A stretch of DNA of 64,000 bases from DASZMX01 sp035551475 (GTDB lineage: Bacteria > Verrucomicrobiota > Verrucomicrobiia > Limisphaerales > Palsa-1400). Every line of letters starts with the position of its first letter. Position 1 is the stretch's first letter. This document shows positions 26,459-36,600 of this stretch, piece after piece. The notes beneath the pieces were generated by a model that was not told the origin of the DNA, searched no databases, and saw only the letters and a program-made list of their open reading frames with translations. The stretch is taken from contig DASZMX010000043.1 in NCBI GenBank assembly GCA_035551475.1, positions 26,104 to 90,103 on the forward strand, given 5' to 3'. Both the position numbers and the translations under genes were made by a program.

Positions 26459-27220
26459 TTATTCGTCGGCGGTGAGGCTCCATTTTCCATCGATCCGTTC
26501 GATGATGAAGGCCGAACCGGTTTTGGGGCCGCCGCGCACGGCGATTTTATTGCGGTCGCCGCCATGAATCACCGTGGGCGCGGCGAGGAAGTTTCGGACA
26601 TGCGTGACAGCCGCGATGGTTTGCCCGGAATCAGCCGCCAAGGCCATGAGCGAGAGCAGGCGCTTCGAATAGCGGTCGTAAAATTGGTTCCAGGATTCGC
26701 CGCCGGGAGCCGGAAGTTCCGGGCGGCTCTTGAGGAGATCCAGGAATGGGATTAACTCGCTGACCAACTGGCCGGCGAAAGACCCCAGATTCCAAGGCCG
26801 CAAATCACCCGCAGGAATTAACGGCGCGCGCGTGGAACGGCTGACAGAAACGGAAGTCTGGATGGCCCGGGTGAGGTCCGACGAATAAATCGCCGTGATG
26901 CCATAAGCGGTGAGCCGCGCGGCGGTTTGCTCCGCCTCGCGCAACCCCTGTTCGTCGAGCGGAATATCGAGCCAGCCGCGCAAACGCTCCTGTTCGCCGG
27001 CGAGATTCAAACTGGTGTGGCCGTGCCGGATTAAAATCAATTTTCCGGTTTGAGTTTTTTTCCGGGACGCCACCGCGGGCGCGCCTCGGACGAATGCGCT
27101 GCGCACGCGTCGTCGGGAGGATGATTTACGCGCAGAGTCGCGCGCAAACACTTCGTGCGGCTTGGCCTTGCTGGTGGTTTCGGATTTACGTCCGGTTAAG
27201 ATTTCGGATTGGTATGTCAT
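26459..27220 (-). CDS. Histidine phosphatase family protein (phosphoglycerate-mutase-like)
   Basis: 253 aa. The catalytic RHGHTSLN lies at about residue 65, with the second active-site His in AVTHVRN (about 210) and the acid-position GGESWNQFYDR (about 178). LSRAIQTS-like SSDLTRAIQTSV supports the family. The first 55 residues are basic and Ser/Arg-rich and have no clear counterpart; they could be a non-native extension, but a good promoter lies just 5' of the first ATG, so the start at 27220 is kept. An alpha-ribazole phosphatase or broad phosphatase role is possible. It precedes the sulfotransferase by 8 bp. Confidence 0.87.
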   Translation of the reverse strand: MTYQSEILTGRKSETTSKAKPHEVFARDSARKSSSRRRVRSAFVRGAPAVASRKKTQTGKLILIRHGHTSLNLAGEQERLRGWLDIPLDEQGLREAEQTAARLTAYGITAIYSSDLTRAIQTSVSVSRSTRAPLIPAGDLRPWNLGSFAGQLVSELIPFLDLLKSRPELPAPGGESWNQFYDRYSKRLLSLMALAADSGQTIAAVTHVRNFLAAPTVIHGGDRNKIAVRGGPKTGSAFIIERIDGKWSLTADE

Positions 27221-27273
27221 AGCATTAAACGTTTTCTTATGCTCAATCGCCGTGATCTCTATTAAGTTTATAG

Positions 27274-27302
27274 ATTTAATAGGAATTAATGATTTGTGTC
27301 AA
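27274..27302 (-). promoter_or_regulatory. Sigma70-type promoter for the phosphatase-sulfotransferase unit
   Basis: On the minus strand, TTGACA (27297-27302) and TTAAAT (27274-27279) are 17 bp apart. Transcription would start near 27266, about 46 nt before the ATG at 27220. The 169-bp gap is clearly more AT-rich than its surroundings. This is the best promoter match in the window. Confidence 0.6.
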
Positions 27303-27345
27303 CGATTTTGTCACATTTTTTTAACACTGTCGTTGCTTGAATCTT

Positions 27346-27379
27346 GTAAGTGTCTGCCAGAGAGATGTTAGAGACTTAC
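27346..27379 (-). terminator. Stem-loop after the CHASE2 cyclase gene
   Basis: GTAAGTGTCT (27346-27355) pairs with AGAGACTTAC (27370-27379) over 10 bp with one mismatch, around a 14-nt loop. It lies 11 bp after the cyclase stop codon. No T-tract follows on the minus strand, so it may stabilise the 3' end rather than terminate. Confidence 0.3.
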
Positions 27380-27389
27380 TGGTGCGGGC

Positions 27390-29414
27390 CTACTTTTCTT
27401 TTAACTCGACTTCGCCGACCCAATCCGAAGGAGGAGGTTTGACGCGGAATTCCTCGATTTTCTCGAGGTAGAAGCGGGAGGGGCCGTCCACGGCGGTGAG
27501 GCCGGAGGCGGTGGCCATGTCGGGCTCGTTGTTTTGGCGGAGACCGTGGACAGCTTTGAATTTGACGGCTGCTTCTTCGAATTTTCCGCCGCGAAAATCC
27601 TGGAGGGCGTCGGCGAATTTTTCGCGCCACACACGGGTGGGTTCGATTTGGTCGCGGCCGCCAATGAGTTCGTGAATCTCGACGGCGCGGCCGAAGCCCT
27701 TGAATTTAAAATGTCCGATGAGGCGGGTGGCCAGTTCATTTTCCACGGCCCGTTGAATTTCGCGGCTGGCGAGGATGTTGGAGCCGATGTGCTTATTGAG
27801 GCCCTCGAGGCGGGAGGCGAGGTTGATGGATTCGCCAATCGCGGTGTAATCAAAGCGGATGGCGCTGCCGATGTTGCCAACGCAGGCCACGCCGGTGTGC
27901 AAACCGACGCGCGTGCGCAGCAGCAGATTGCGATGAGTCGATTCGAATTCCACGAGCTGGGATTGAAGCTCAATGGCGGCGCGGCAGGCGCGTTCGCGGT
28001 GGTCGGTTTGGCCGACGGGCGCATTCCAAATGGCGAAAATCGCGTCGCCGATCAAATCCACGACGGTGCCATCGGTGCGATGAATGCAATTAAGAGCGGC
28101 CTCGAAGTAACGGTTCAGGAGGTTGACGAGGTCGTCCGGGTGCATCATTTCGCTGACGCGCGAGAAGTTGGCAATGTCTGTGAAGATGATGCTGACTTCC
28201 TGCTTGACGCCGCCCACCTGGCGCAGCGCGGGATCGGCGACCAAACGCTTGACAATGGCGGGCGAAAGGTGCGCCGCCAAAGATTCCTCGACGAGGCGTT
28301 TCTCGACGTACACCTGGATGGAATTCCAAACCACCGAGCAAAAAAGGGCGACGACAATTTCGACGATGATCACCAGCCAATCGATCCAAATATGCGCATA
28401 CCAGGCCAGCAGGCACGCGAGCCCGGCAACCACCAGCGCTCCCGCCGCGGCTGCGAGCGCCGCCCAGAGAGGAGAGAGACGCAGCAGGCCGAGGCTGAGT
28501 CCAAGGGCCAGCAAAAGATTCAGGATAATTTCGGAAGTGGTCGAAAGCGGTGAGAGCCAAATATTCCGCATCGTGTCCAGGGTGGCCGTGGCCAGAAAAT
28601 CCACCCCGGGCGACGCCGGCCAGCCCCAATCGGAATAGGGCGTGCGATAGGTGTCTTTATTTTCGCCGGTGAACCCCGCCGGAGATTGGGCGCCGACAAA
28701 TACGATCTTGTCCCTGAAGAAATTGGGCGGGACGCCATCGGGTTCCAAGGCGCGATAATAGCTGACGCTGGAAAAGGTTCCGGGCGGGCCGGCGAAGTTG
28801 AACCAGCCTCCGGCGTGCAGTGGCGCCGCCGCATGGGCGGCAAGTTGCGCCGCGCGGCGCGGGAGCCAGGGGACATCGGGCTGGCCAGGAAGGTTTTTCA
28901 CGTCGGGAAAGGAGCGTCGCAACCCGCCGTCGGGATCGAGCATGAAATCGGTGTTGCCCCAGCCCACTGCGGCGGAGCGGAAAGGCTCGTCCGGCATTTC
29001 CTCCCAGTCGGGTTGATCATGGTGATAAAATCCCCCGATGACGACGCGCCCGCTCCGCTTCATGGCGGCGGCCAGCGCGGCATCGGCGGCTGGATTGGCG
29101 GAAGCGCCGGCGAAAATGACGTCAAAAACAATCAACCGCGCCCCGGCCGCCGTCAGGCGATCAATCAGGCGCGCGTGCAGAGTGCGGTCCCAGCGTCCGC
29201 CGATGACCTGGCGAAGTTCGCGGTGGGAAACATCATCCAGGTAAATCAAACGAATGTCGCCTGCCGGCAGAGCCGGGCGCCAGGCGAAGGGAATATCGTA
29301 GCTGGCGCGCGCCAGTTTGGATTCAAGCAGCAACACCAGGCCGACGAGCATGGTCAAGACGACGACCACGCCGGCGGCGAGGCGCGGGCGGTGGGCGCGG
29401 AGGGAGGAAAGCAT
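27390..29414 (-). CDS. CHASE2-domain adenylate/guanylate cyclase
   Basis: 674 aa. An N-terminal transmembrane helix (about residues 12-30) precedes a CHASE2 extracytoplasmic sensor (about 35-290; DIRLIYLDDVSHRELRQVIG, RLIVFDVIFAG, VFVGAQSPAGFTGENKDTYRTPY). Three further helices span about 295-385. The class III cyclase domain has VSIIFTDIANFSRVSEMM, with a metal-binding Asp, and TVVDLIGDAIFAIWNAPV, followed by RVGLHTGVACVGNIGSAIRFDYTAIGESINLASRLEGLNK. The catalytic core looks intact, so it should make cAMP or cGMP on an external cue. It is 10 bp downstream of the unknown gene and diverges from the big surface operon, where a FecR protein occurs; CHASE2 cyclases and FecR/TPR proteins often neighbour each other. 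Confidence 0.93.
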   Translation of the reverse strand: MLSSLRAHRPRLAAGVVVVLTMLVGLVLLLESKLARASYDIPFAWRPALPAGDIRLIYLDDVSHRELRQVIGGRWDRTLHARLIDRLTAAGARLIVFDVIFAGASANPAADAALAAAMKRSGRVVIGGFYHHDQPDWEEMPDEPFRSAAVGWGNTDFMLDPDGGLRRSFPDVKNLPGQPDVPWLPRRAAQLAAHAAAPLHAGGWFNFAGPPGTFSSVSYYRALEPDGVPPNFFRDKIVFVGAQSPAGFTGENKDTYRTPYSDWGWPASPGVDFLATATLDTMRNIWLSPLSTTSEIILNLLLALGLSLGLLRLSPLWAALAAAAGALVVAGLACLLAWYAHIWIDWLVIIVEIVVALFCSVVWNSIQVYVEKRLVEESLAAHLSPAIVKRLVADPALRQVGGVKQEVSIIFTDIANFSRVSEMMHPDDLVNLLNRYFEAALNCIHRTDGTVVDLIGDAIFAIWNAPVGQTDHRERACRAAIELQSQLVEFESTHRNLLLRTRVGLHTGVACVGNIGSAIRFDYTAIGESINLASRLEGLNKHIGSNILASREIQRAVENELATRLIGHFKFKGFGRAVEIHELIGGRDQIEPTRVWREKFADALQDFRGGKFEEAAVKFKAVHGLRQNNEPDMATASGLTAVDGPSRFYLEKIEEFRVKPPPSDWVGEVELKEK

Positions 29415-29424
29415 GGCGGCCGTT

Positions 29425-30405
29425 CTAGGGCTTGGCGAAACTTAGGAGGCGCGAAAGGCGGCTTTGGATTTTCGACAATTGCGGCTGGAGCCGCTGGAAG
29501 CGGGCGTCCGCCTGCCATTGGGCGACCAACTGGGCGGCGGCGTTGAAGCGATTGCGCACCTCATCGCTGGGCACGGCCGGGTTGGGGGTGAGCAAATTGT
29601 GCGAGATCATGAAATTCTCGTTGGGAAAGACGCCGGCAAAGGCTTCGAGTTCCGGCAAGGGCCGGTTGGGCGCCAGCAGATATTCGGTCAGAAGATTGCG
29701 CTGCGATTCGTCGCGCACATCGGCGCGCGCAAAATAACCGGCCTCAGTGGCGGGCCGGCCTTCAAGCAGCGTGGGATTGTCCAGCAGCGTGCGCAGGGTG
29801 GGTTGCGGATCGCTTTGCGTCAGGCGGTCGAGGGTGAGAAACGCCGCATGGGCCAGAGCGGGATTGGATTTGTCGCGCACCATCTCCGCCAGACTGGGGG
29901 TAAAATCCACGTCGCGTGTGTAAACAAAAACGTCAAAGGCTTCCAGGAATCCGGCGGAGGGATTCTGGCGCCAGGGCTCGTATTGCGCCATCTCCTCGGC
30001 TTTGGCGCGGAGAAATTGCCGGGTGGCATCGGAGGAATCAGAGCGCGCCACAATCGCCAGCGCAATGGCCCATTCGTCCGGCGACCTTTTGGACAGCAGG
30101 ATTTGACGCGCCACTTGGACGGCGGCGGCGAGATTGGTTTTGGCGAGAGCGTCCAGCGCCTGGATGCGCAGCGTGGGCGCTTCGCGCAAAGAGCCATCGT
30201 CGTTCACCGCGAAACCCTGGCCGGTGGGAGCATCGGGCCGCCCCTGCAGCAGATCGAAGGCGGGCGTCGCGGAAGGCGCCACCGCCAGCCGGGCCGGCGC
30301 CTTGGGGTGAACGGGGGTGGTGGATGGAGGCAGCAACACCGCTCCCGCGATCAGGACAAGAATCAGCAGGGCCCAAAAACGGGCGGTTTGCGAACGATGC
30401 GACAT
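29425..30405 (-). CDS. Unrecognised single-pass or secreted helical protein
   Basis: 326 aa from the ATG at 30405 (MSHRSQTARFWALLILVLIAG); a longer open frame upstream crosses a probable promoter and is not used. The N-terminal helix (about 10-27) is a signal anchor or signal peptide. The rest is alpha-helical, with repeated short helices such as TLRIQALDALAKTNLAAAVQVARQIL and PSLAEMVRDKSNPALAHAAFLTLDRLT, giving a HEAT/armadillo-like look. I do not recognise a family or catalytic motif. It is the first gene of the minus-strand pair with the CHASE2 cyclase (10-bp gap) and faces away from the surface operon, so it may belong to the signalling arm of that system. Confidence 0.75.
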   Translation of the reverse strand: MSHRSQTARFWALLILVLIAGAVLLPPSTTPVHPKAPARLAVAPSATPAFDLLQGRPDAPTGQGFAVNDDGSLREAPTLRIQALDALAKTNLAAAVQVARQILLSKRSPDEWAIALAIVARSDSSDATRQFLRAKAEEMAQYEPWRQNPSAGFLEAFDVFVYTRDVDFTPSLAEMVRDKSNPALAHAAFLTLDRLTQSDPQPTLRTLLDNPTLLEGRPATEAGYFARADVRDESQRNLLTEYLLAPNRPLPELEAFAGVFPNENFMISHNLLTPNPAVPSDEVRNRFNAAAQLVAQWQADARFQRLQPQLSKIQSRLSRLLSFAKP

Positions 30406-30441
30406 GGGTTGTTGGTTGAGCGGCCCCGGGCCGCGTCGAAT

Positions 30442-30470
30442 GGTATAACAATCACGGGCCCACAGTTCAA
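30442..30470 (-). promoter_or_regulatory. Candidate promoter for the unknown gene and CHASE2 cyclase
   Basis: Minus-strand TTGAAC (30465-30470) and TATACC (30442-30447) are 17 bp apart. The predicted leader is about 30 nt, to the ATG at 30405. This supports the chosen start rather than the longer open frame. Confidence 0.45.
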
Positions 30471-30507
30471 GAGTGAAATCAGGCGTCGCGAAAAGCGTGA
30501 ATATGGC

Positions 30508-30536
30508 TTGAGTCGTGCGCGCATTCCGGCTACGCT
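30508..30536 (+). promoter_or_regulatory. Candidate promoter of the six-gene surface operon
   Basis: TTGAGT (30508-30513) and TACGCT (30531-30536) are 17 bp apart on the plus strand, giving a leader of about 80 nt before the ATG at 30623. It is weaker than consensus at -10. It is back-to-back with the minus-strand promoter, so the two units share a 217-bp control region. Confidence 0.3.
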
Positions 30537-30622
30537 TTTCATCGCAGAAAACCAACTTTCGTTTAGGACCATCACATGTCGCGGCCCCTTTTGCGCGTCC
30601 AGTGCGAGCGCCCCCCCAAATT

Positions 30623-33600
30623 ATGCGCCTTCGTCCCCATGTAGCGCTGGCTGTGCTGGCGGGAGTGTGGGTCGGTTTAGGCGCCATTTCCGCGCGCGGC
30701 CAAGTCACGCGCACATGGGTGGGGGCGTCGGGCGGCGATTGGTATAACGCCGCCAATTGGAGTCCGGCGGGGCTGCCGGGAGCCACTGATATTCTCAATG
30801 TCTCGAACGTCACTGTCGTTCCCGGGACGGGTTCGGTGGTGATTGGGGGACAGTTGAATTGTGCGGCGGTTTGGCTCAAGTCCAGCGACCTGGAAATTGA
30901 CGTCGGCGCGACCCTGAATATTTCGGGCGATTTCAGCCTCGGCGGCTCGATTAGCGACAGCGGCACCGTCAATTGGCTCGCGGGCAATATGACGGTGGCG
31001 CAACAGGTGGAGAATCACGCCGGCAGCGTTTGGAATATAAATTGTGATAACACCATTACGGCGACCATCTTTGAGACTGACGGTGGAATCGTGCGCAAAT
31101 TCGGGACGACCGGGACGACAGTGTTGGGAGCGCCGCTGAACAACTTTGGCCTGGTGGACGTGGAGGGCGGCAGACTCAGCCTGACCTACTTCGATTTTCT
31201 GCACGACCGTTACACGGGAGCTTATCAGTTCGGCCTCAATGGCGCGTCGGATTACGGCCAAATTATGTATCAAGGCGCGCCGGACATGATGGATTCGTCC
31301 GCCGATGTGACGGTCGTGCTGAACAACGGTTACGTGCCGCGGATCAACGACGCTTTTCATTTGATGCAATGGGGGGGGAAATGGGATGGCGTTGGCTTCA
31401 CTGAGTTTGGCGGCGTCGAGAATTACCCCGCCGGCTTCGGATGGCAGGTGAATTGGGATTTCGACACCAATAATCCGGCGCCGGAAGTGACCTTGAAGAT
31501 GACTAATTACGTCGGGCCGCCGGTGATCACCAATCAGTTGCGCGGCGCCACGGTGAGCGCGACCTATCCGATTACATTAGGCGTGGGCGCGTACGGCGCG
31601 GGGACCATCAAGTACCAATGGTTCTTTAATGGCGCGCCGGTTTCCAAAGCCACCAATGCCATCCTGACGCTATCCAATGTTACGGCCGCCAACTTTGGGG
31701 CTTTTTATGTGCAAGTCAGCAATGGATACGGAAGTGCGACGAGCTTCGTGGCGCAATTAACGGTGGTGTCGCCACTGACGGTGAAAACCTTCGCGGATTT
31801 GGAACACAGCGGCTCCTTTGTAGATCCGCAAGGAGTCTCCACCGACGGCGCCGGGGACGTATTGTACTCAGATTATGGCGACGAGCAGGTGCGAGAATTA
31901 TTGCCCAACGGACAGGGGGCGAACCCGCTCGTGAGATTTCAGGGCGATAATCCTGGCGGGCCGCGGGATGCGGTGATGGATGCCGCAGGAAATTTATTCG
32001 TGTCGTATCAGGCTAACACCATCGCCGGAGGCTCGGTCGTAAAAGTCTCGACGAACGGCGCGGTCGTGACGTTGGGAGGCGGGTCGGGAACCTTCTCTCC
32101 GGTGATTGGAGAACTGGCCTTGGATCCGGCGGGGAATATTTTTCTCGTGGATACGGGCAGCAATGTTATCCGCGAGCTGACGAAAACCGGGAATAGTTAC
32201 ACGGCAAGTATTTTTGCGGGAACCGGCTTGCCGGGAGGGGCGGCGGATGGAGCCCGCGCCCTCGCCAGCTTTTATGCCCCGCGCGGCATCGCGTTGGATG
32301 GCAATGGCAATATATATATCACTGACACGGGCAACCACACCATCCGGCAAATAAACTCAGCGGGGGTAGTGATGACGATTGCGGGCCAGGCCGGAGTAGC
32401 GGGAGTGAAGGATGGATTGGGGTTGGCCGCCCAGTTCTCCAGTCCAGAAGGGATTGTCCTGGACGCGCTCGGAAATATTTATGTGGCGGACACAGGCAAT
32501 AACGCGGTGCGCGAGTTGATCCACGAGGCAGACGGCTGGCGCGTCTGCACGGTGGCAGGCTACGTCGGCGGACAATACGGAAACCAGGATGGGGCGGGCG
32601 CCAACGCTGAACTGCACAGTCCGCGCGGCATCGGCATCGACGCGCACGGAAATCTGTTTGTGGCGGACGACGTGAACGAATCGATCCGCGAGGCTGGCTA
32701 CGCGCCTTCGGCTTCGCTGGCCGGCACGCCTCTTTTGTGGGCGTTGGGGACCTCCACCAATTTGTCTTCCGCCGTTGCGGGAACGGAGCCGCTCACCTAT
32801 CAGTGGCTGCTCAATGGCAACCCGGTCAGCGGGGCCACTAATTCCACCTTGACCGTCGTAAGCGCGGGGTATGCGGACGCCGGTTCCTATCAATTGGCGG
32901 TGACGAATGTTTATGGCGCATGCACTTCTGCCGCGATGCCGGTGACGGTGATGGCGGCTCCGGCGGTGTATGGCTTGCCGGCGCAAAATTTGGCGGCGCC
33001 GGGACAGAGCTTCACCCTCCAGGCATCCGTGGCCGGCGACGGACCGATCCGTCTGCAATGGTCGTTTGATGGCACGAACATCCTCAATGCCACAAATTTG
33101 CAGTTGACGCTCAACGCCGTGACCCAGGCCAGCGCGGGCACGTATGCGATCGTGGGCTCCAATGCCGTTGGTTCCTCCACGCAAACGCTGGTTCTCACCA
33201 TTGCCGGCGTGGGGGTGACGGCGGGCAACATCAACGGCACATGGACGGCGGCCAATTCACCGTATGTGCTGAATTCGGACATGACGGTGAGCGGCCTCAA
33301 TGTCCAGCCCGGCGTGAGCTTGTGGGCCAATGGCTCCTACACGCTGACCGTCACGGGGTTATTGACAGTCGTGGGAACGTCCAACAACCCGGTGGTTTTC
33401 GATGGGGTCACCTGGCAGGGCGTGGCGTTCCAAGGCGCGGACCCGGCGAGCTCCCTGACATGGGCCGTGGTGAAGGATGCGGGGAACAGCGGCATTCGCT
33501 GCGTGAGTTCTCCCCTGGCCTTGACCAACTGCGTGATTGCATACAACACGGCGGACAGCGGGGGCGGCATCTCCACCGACACCAATTTGTGGCTGCAGAA

Positions 33601-36600
33601 CTGTCAAATACTCAATAACATTTCGGTCTATCCCGACAGCTTGCCCACGGTCACGCAGGGCGGGGGCCTGTATGTGGCGGGCGGCGCCGTCACGCTGCAA
33701 TCGTGCCTGCTTTCCAATAACCTGGCGCAGTCGCCGTTTGGCAACGCCACGGGCGGCGGCCTGGACCTGGAAGCGGGCAGCGCGACCCTCGTGGATTGCA
33801 CGGTGGTGAGCAATACGGCGTCGGCGGTGGGCAGCCCCACCACGGGCGTGGGCGGCGGAATTTACAGCGCGCCGGGGGCGGCTTTGCACATCAGCGGGAG
33901 CACGTTTTTCGGAAACAAGGCGGTGGACGGATTCGGGGGTGGGGTGGCGGCGGCGGGCGCGGCGTCCTATTTGACCACCATTTTCTCGCAGAACAGCGCG
34001 CTTTATGGCGGCGCCCTCTACCTGGGCGGCCAGACGGCGGCGACGAATTGTCTATTGACCGGAAATTTGGCGGCGGGTTTGGGCGGCGCGGTTGCCGGTT
34101 CAGGGACGGCGGGCGCCGGCGTGTTCGAGAATTGCACGGTGGCGAATAATGCGCCGGATGGTTTCTTTGGTTTCGCCGGCCTGATTCACGACGCGATTGT
34201 GTGGGGGAATGGAATCAATACAAACGGCGGCATTCCGATGGTGGCGTATAGCGATGTGGCGGGCGGCTTTGCCGGCGTGGGAAATATAAACACCGACCCG
34301 CAATTCCTGGGGGGAGCGGACGCATCGTATTTGCTGGGCGATGCCTCACCGTGCATTGATGCGGGCGATCCGGCCTCGGCCTACAACGATGAGGCCTTTC
34401 CGCCGTCGCAAGCCAACGGCTTTGATCTTGACGACATGGGCGCGTACGGCGGACCGGACGCGGCCTTCTGGCCGCAGTTTGCCGCGGCTACGCCGGTGAT
34501 TTTGGTGAATGGCCAGCCCGCCGCTCCTTATCAAACCTTCACCTTTGTCAATACGAGCCAGCCCACGATTTCTTTTCAAGCCCCCTTTGCCAACGCCTTG
34601 ATCACGTATAGCCTGGACGGCTCGAATCCGGCGGGGGCAATTAATTTTGATGCGCCGTTTTTGCTGCAAAACTCCGCGGTGATCCGGGTCTGGGCGTATT
34701 CCATCGACTCGGGCGAATCGGCGATTTCCGCCCCGGTGATTGTGAACCTGCCGCCGGCCTACGCGTTCAGCGCCGGGTCGGATGGCGGCGGCAGTGTTTC
34801 GCCGGTGAACGGTTTGCAATTGAGCAACACCATGGTGAGCCTGACCGCCACGCCTTCCAACGGCTGGCAGTTTCTCTATTGGACCAACGGCGTCAGCGGA
34901 ACCGATCCGGCGCTCAAATTTGTCCTGTCCCAGCCGCTGCCCAATGTGAAGGCAGTGTTCGGGACGGCGCTTTCGTTGCACATTGCGCCGCTGAATTTCG
35001 GCGCGATTGCCAGCAATCCCGTGGCCGCCCTTTATCCCTACGGCGCGCGCGTGCAATTGACCGCCACGCCGACGACTGGTCACTATTTTATTGACTGGGT
35101 GGGCGGAGCCAGCGGCGCCGTGAGCCCGCTGGATTTAACCGTGACCAGTCCCGGACTGTCGGTGACGGCGCAATTTGCCAACCAGCCGGCCAACACCAAT
35201 GTGCTTAATTTGGCCGTGGTGGGCGGCGGCGACGTAACGCGCACTCCGCAGCAGGTGGCCTACGCCACGGGCGCGAATGTGCAGGTCACGGCCACGCCGT
35301 TGCCGGGCTACATGTTCACCGGCTGGAGCGGCGGCGCCAGCGGTTCGGTCAATCCATTGAGCGTCACGCTCAATGCGAATGTTTCCATTACCGCCAATTT
35401 TGTCTCCACCAATGCGCCGGCCGTGGGGCCGCCATTGCTCGCCATCACCAACCCGCCGACGGGGACGATTTTCCAATTGCCCGCCACGATCACGATCAAG
35501 ACCAGCGCGCACGATACGAATAGCAATGGCGGCATCGCGCAAGTCGTGTTCTTCAACGGCGCCACGAATCTCGGCACGGTGACCAACGCGCCCTTCGATT
35601 TTGCCTGGAGCAATGCGCCGGCCGGGACGAACCTGCTCTTGACAGCCGTGGCCGTGAACAATAGCGGCCTGGCCGCGACCTCGGCGCCCGTGGCCGTGAC
35701 GACCCTGACGGCGCCGCCGGGGCCGGCAGCATTCACGCTGGACCAAAGCGCTTACACGGTGTTTGAAAACGCCGGCAACCTCACCATCACCGTGCGCAAA
35801 AGCCCCAACAGCCTCGGAGGCGCTGTCAATTATAGCACCACCGATGGGACGGCGCGCGCCGGGACCGGCCAGACCGGCAATTACGAGGCGGCCAGCGGAC
35901 ATCTGGTGTTCGCCGCGGACGACACGGCGAAAAGCGTGACGATACCGATTTTCGACCTGCCGGTGTACGTGGGCAACACGACGTTTAATTTTGCGCTGGC
36001 CTCTTCGCTGGATGGCAGCAGCGTGGGCAATCCAGGCAGCGCGGCGGTGACGATTGTGGAGGTCAATCTGCCGTCCACGACCAATTCAGTTTTGCAAAAT
36101 GGATTTCCCTCGAGCGCCCCGCCGAGCCAGGGCTCGCTGCAGGTGTTCACCACGCCATCGGGCGCGCAAGGGCAATGGCGTTTGTTGTGGGAAGGCGTCT
36201 GGCACAATAGCGGCGATATCATCACCGGTTTGCCGACCGGCATTTACCCGGTGACCTTCAGCCCGGTGGCGAATTTTGTGGCCCCGGATGTTTTCACGAA
36301 CTCGGTGATCTCCGGTTCGCTGACGGTGATGACCAATCAGTATGCCGCCACGGGTGTGGCCAGTTACGGGACGCTGTCGGTGACGCTTTATCCCCCGGGG
36401 ATTGGCCAATGGCGGGTCGTGGGAGAAACCACCTGGCGCGCGAGCGGCTACGTGGAAAGCAACCTCGTCAGCGGGGATCACATTATTGAGTTCAATCAGG
36501 CGTTGAACTACGTGAAGCCGGCGCCGCTGGTGGCATATGTCGGCGGCGGACAAGACAACACCCTTTCGGCCACCTACCTGATCGAAGAGCAGGGCGGGGC

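Noticed and set aside
27221..27389. AT-rich stretch as a possible mobile-element scar
   Set aside because: A good promoter and a stem-loop explain its composition; no terminal repeats or transposase remnants.
30406..30987. N-terminal extension of the unknown 29425 gene
   Set aside because: It overlaps the start and signal peptide of the giant protein and the predicted promoter at 30442-30470.
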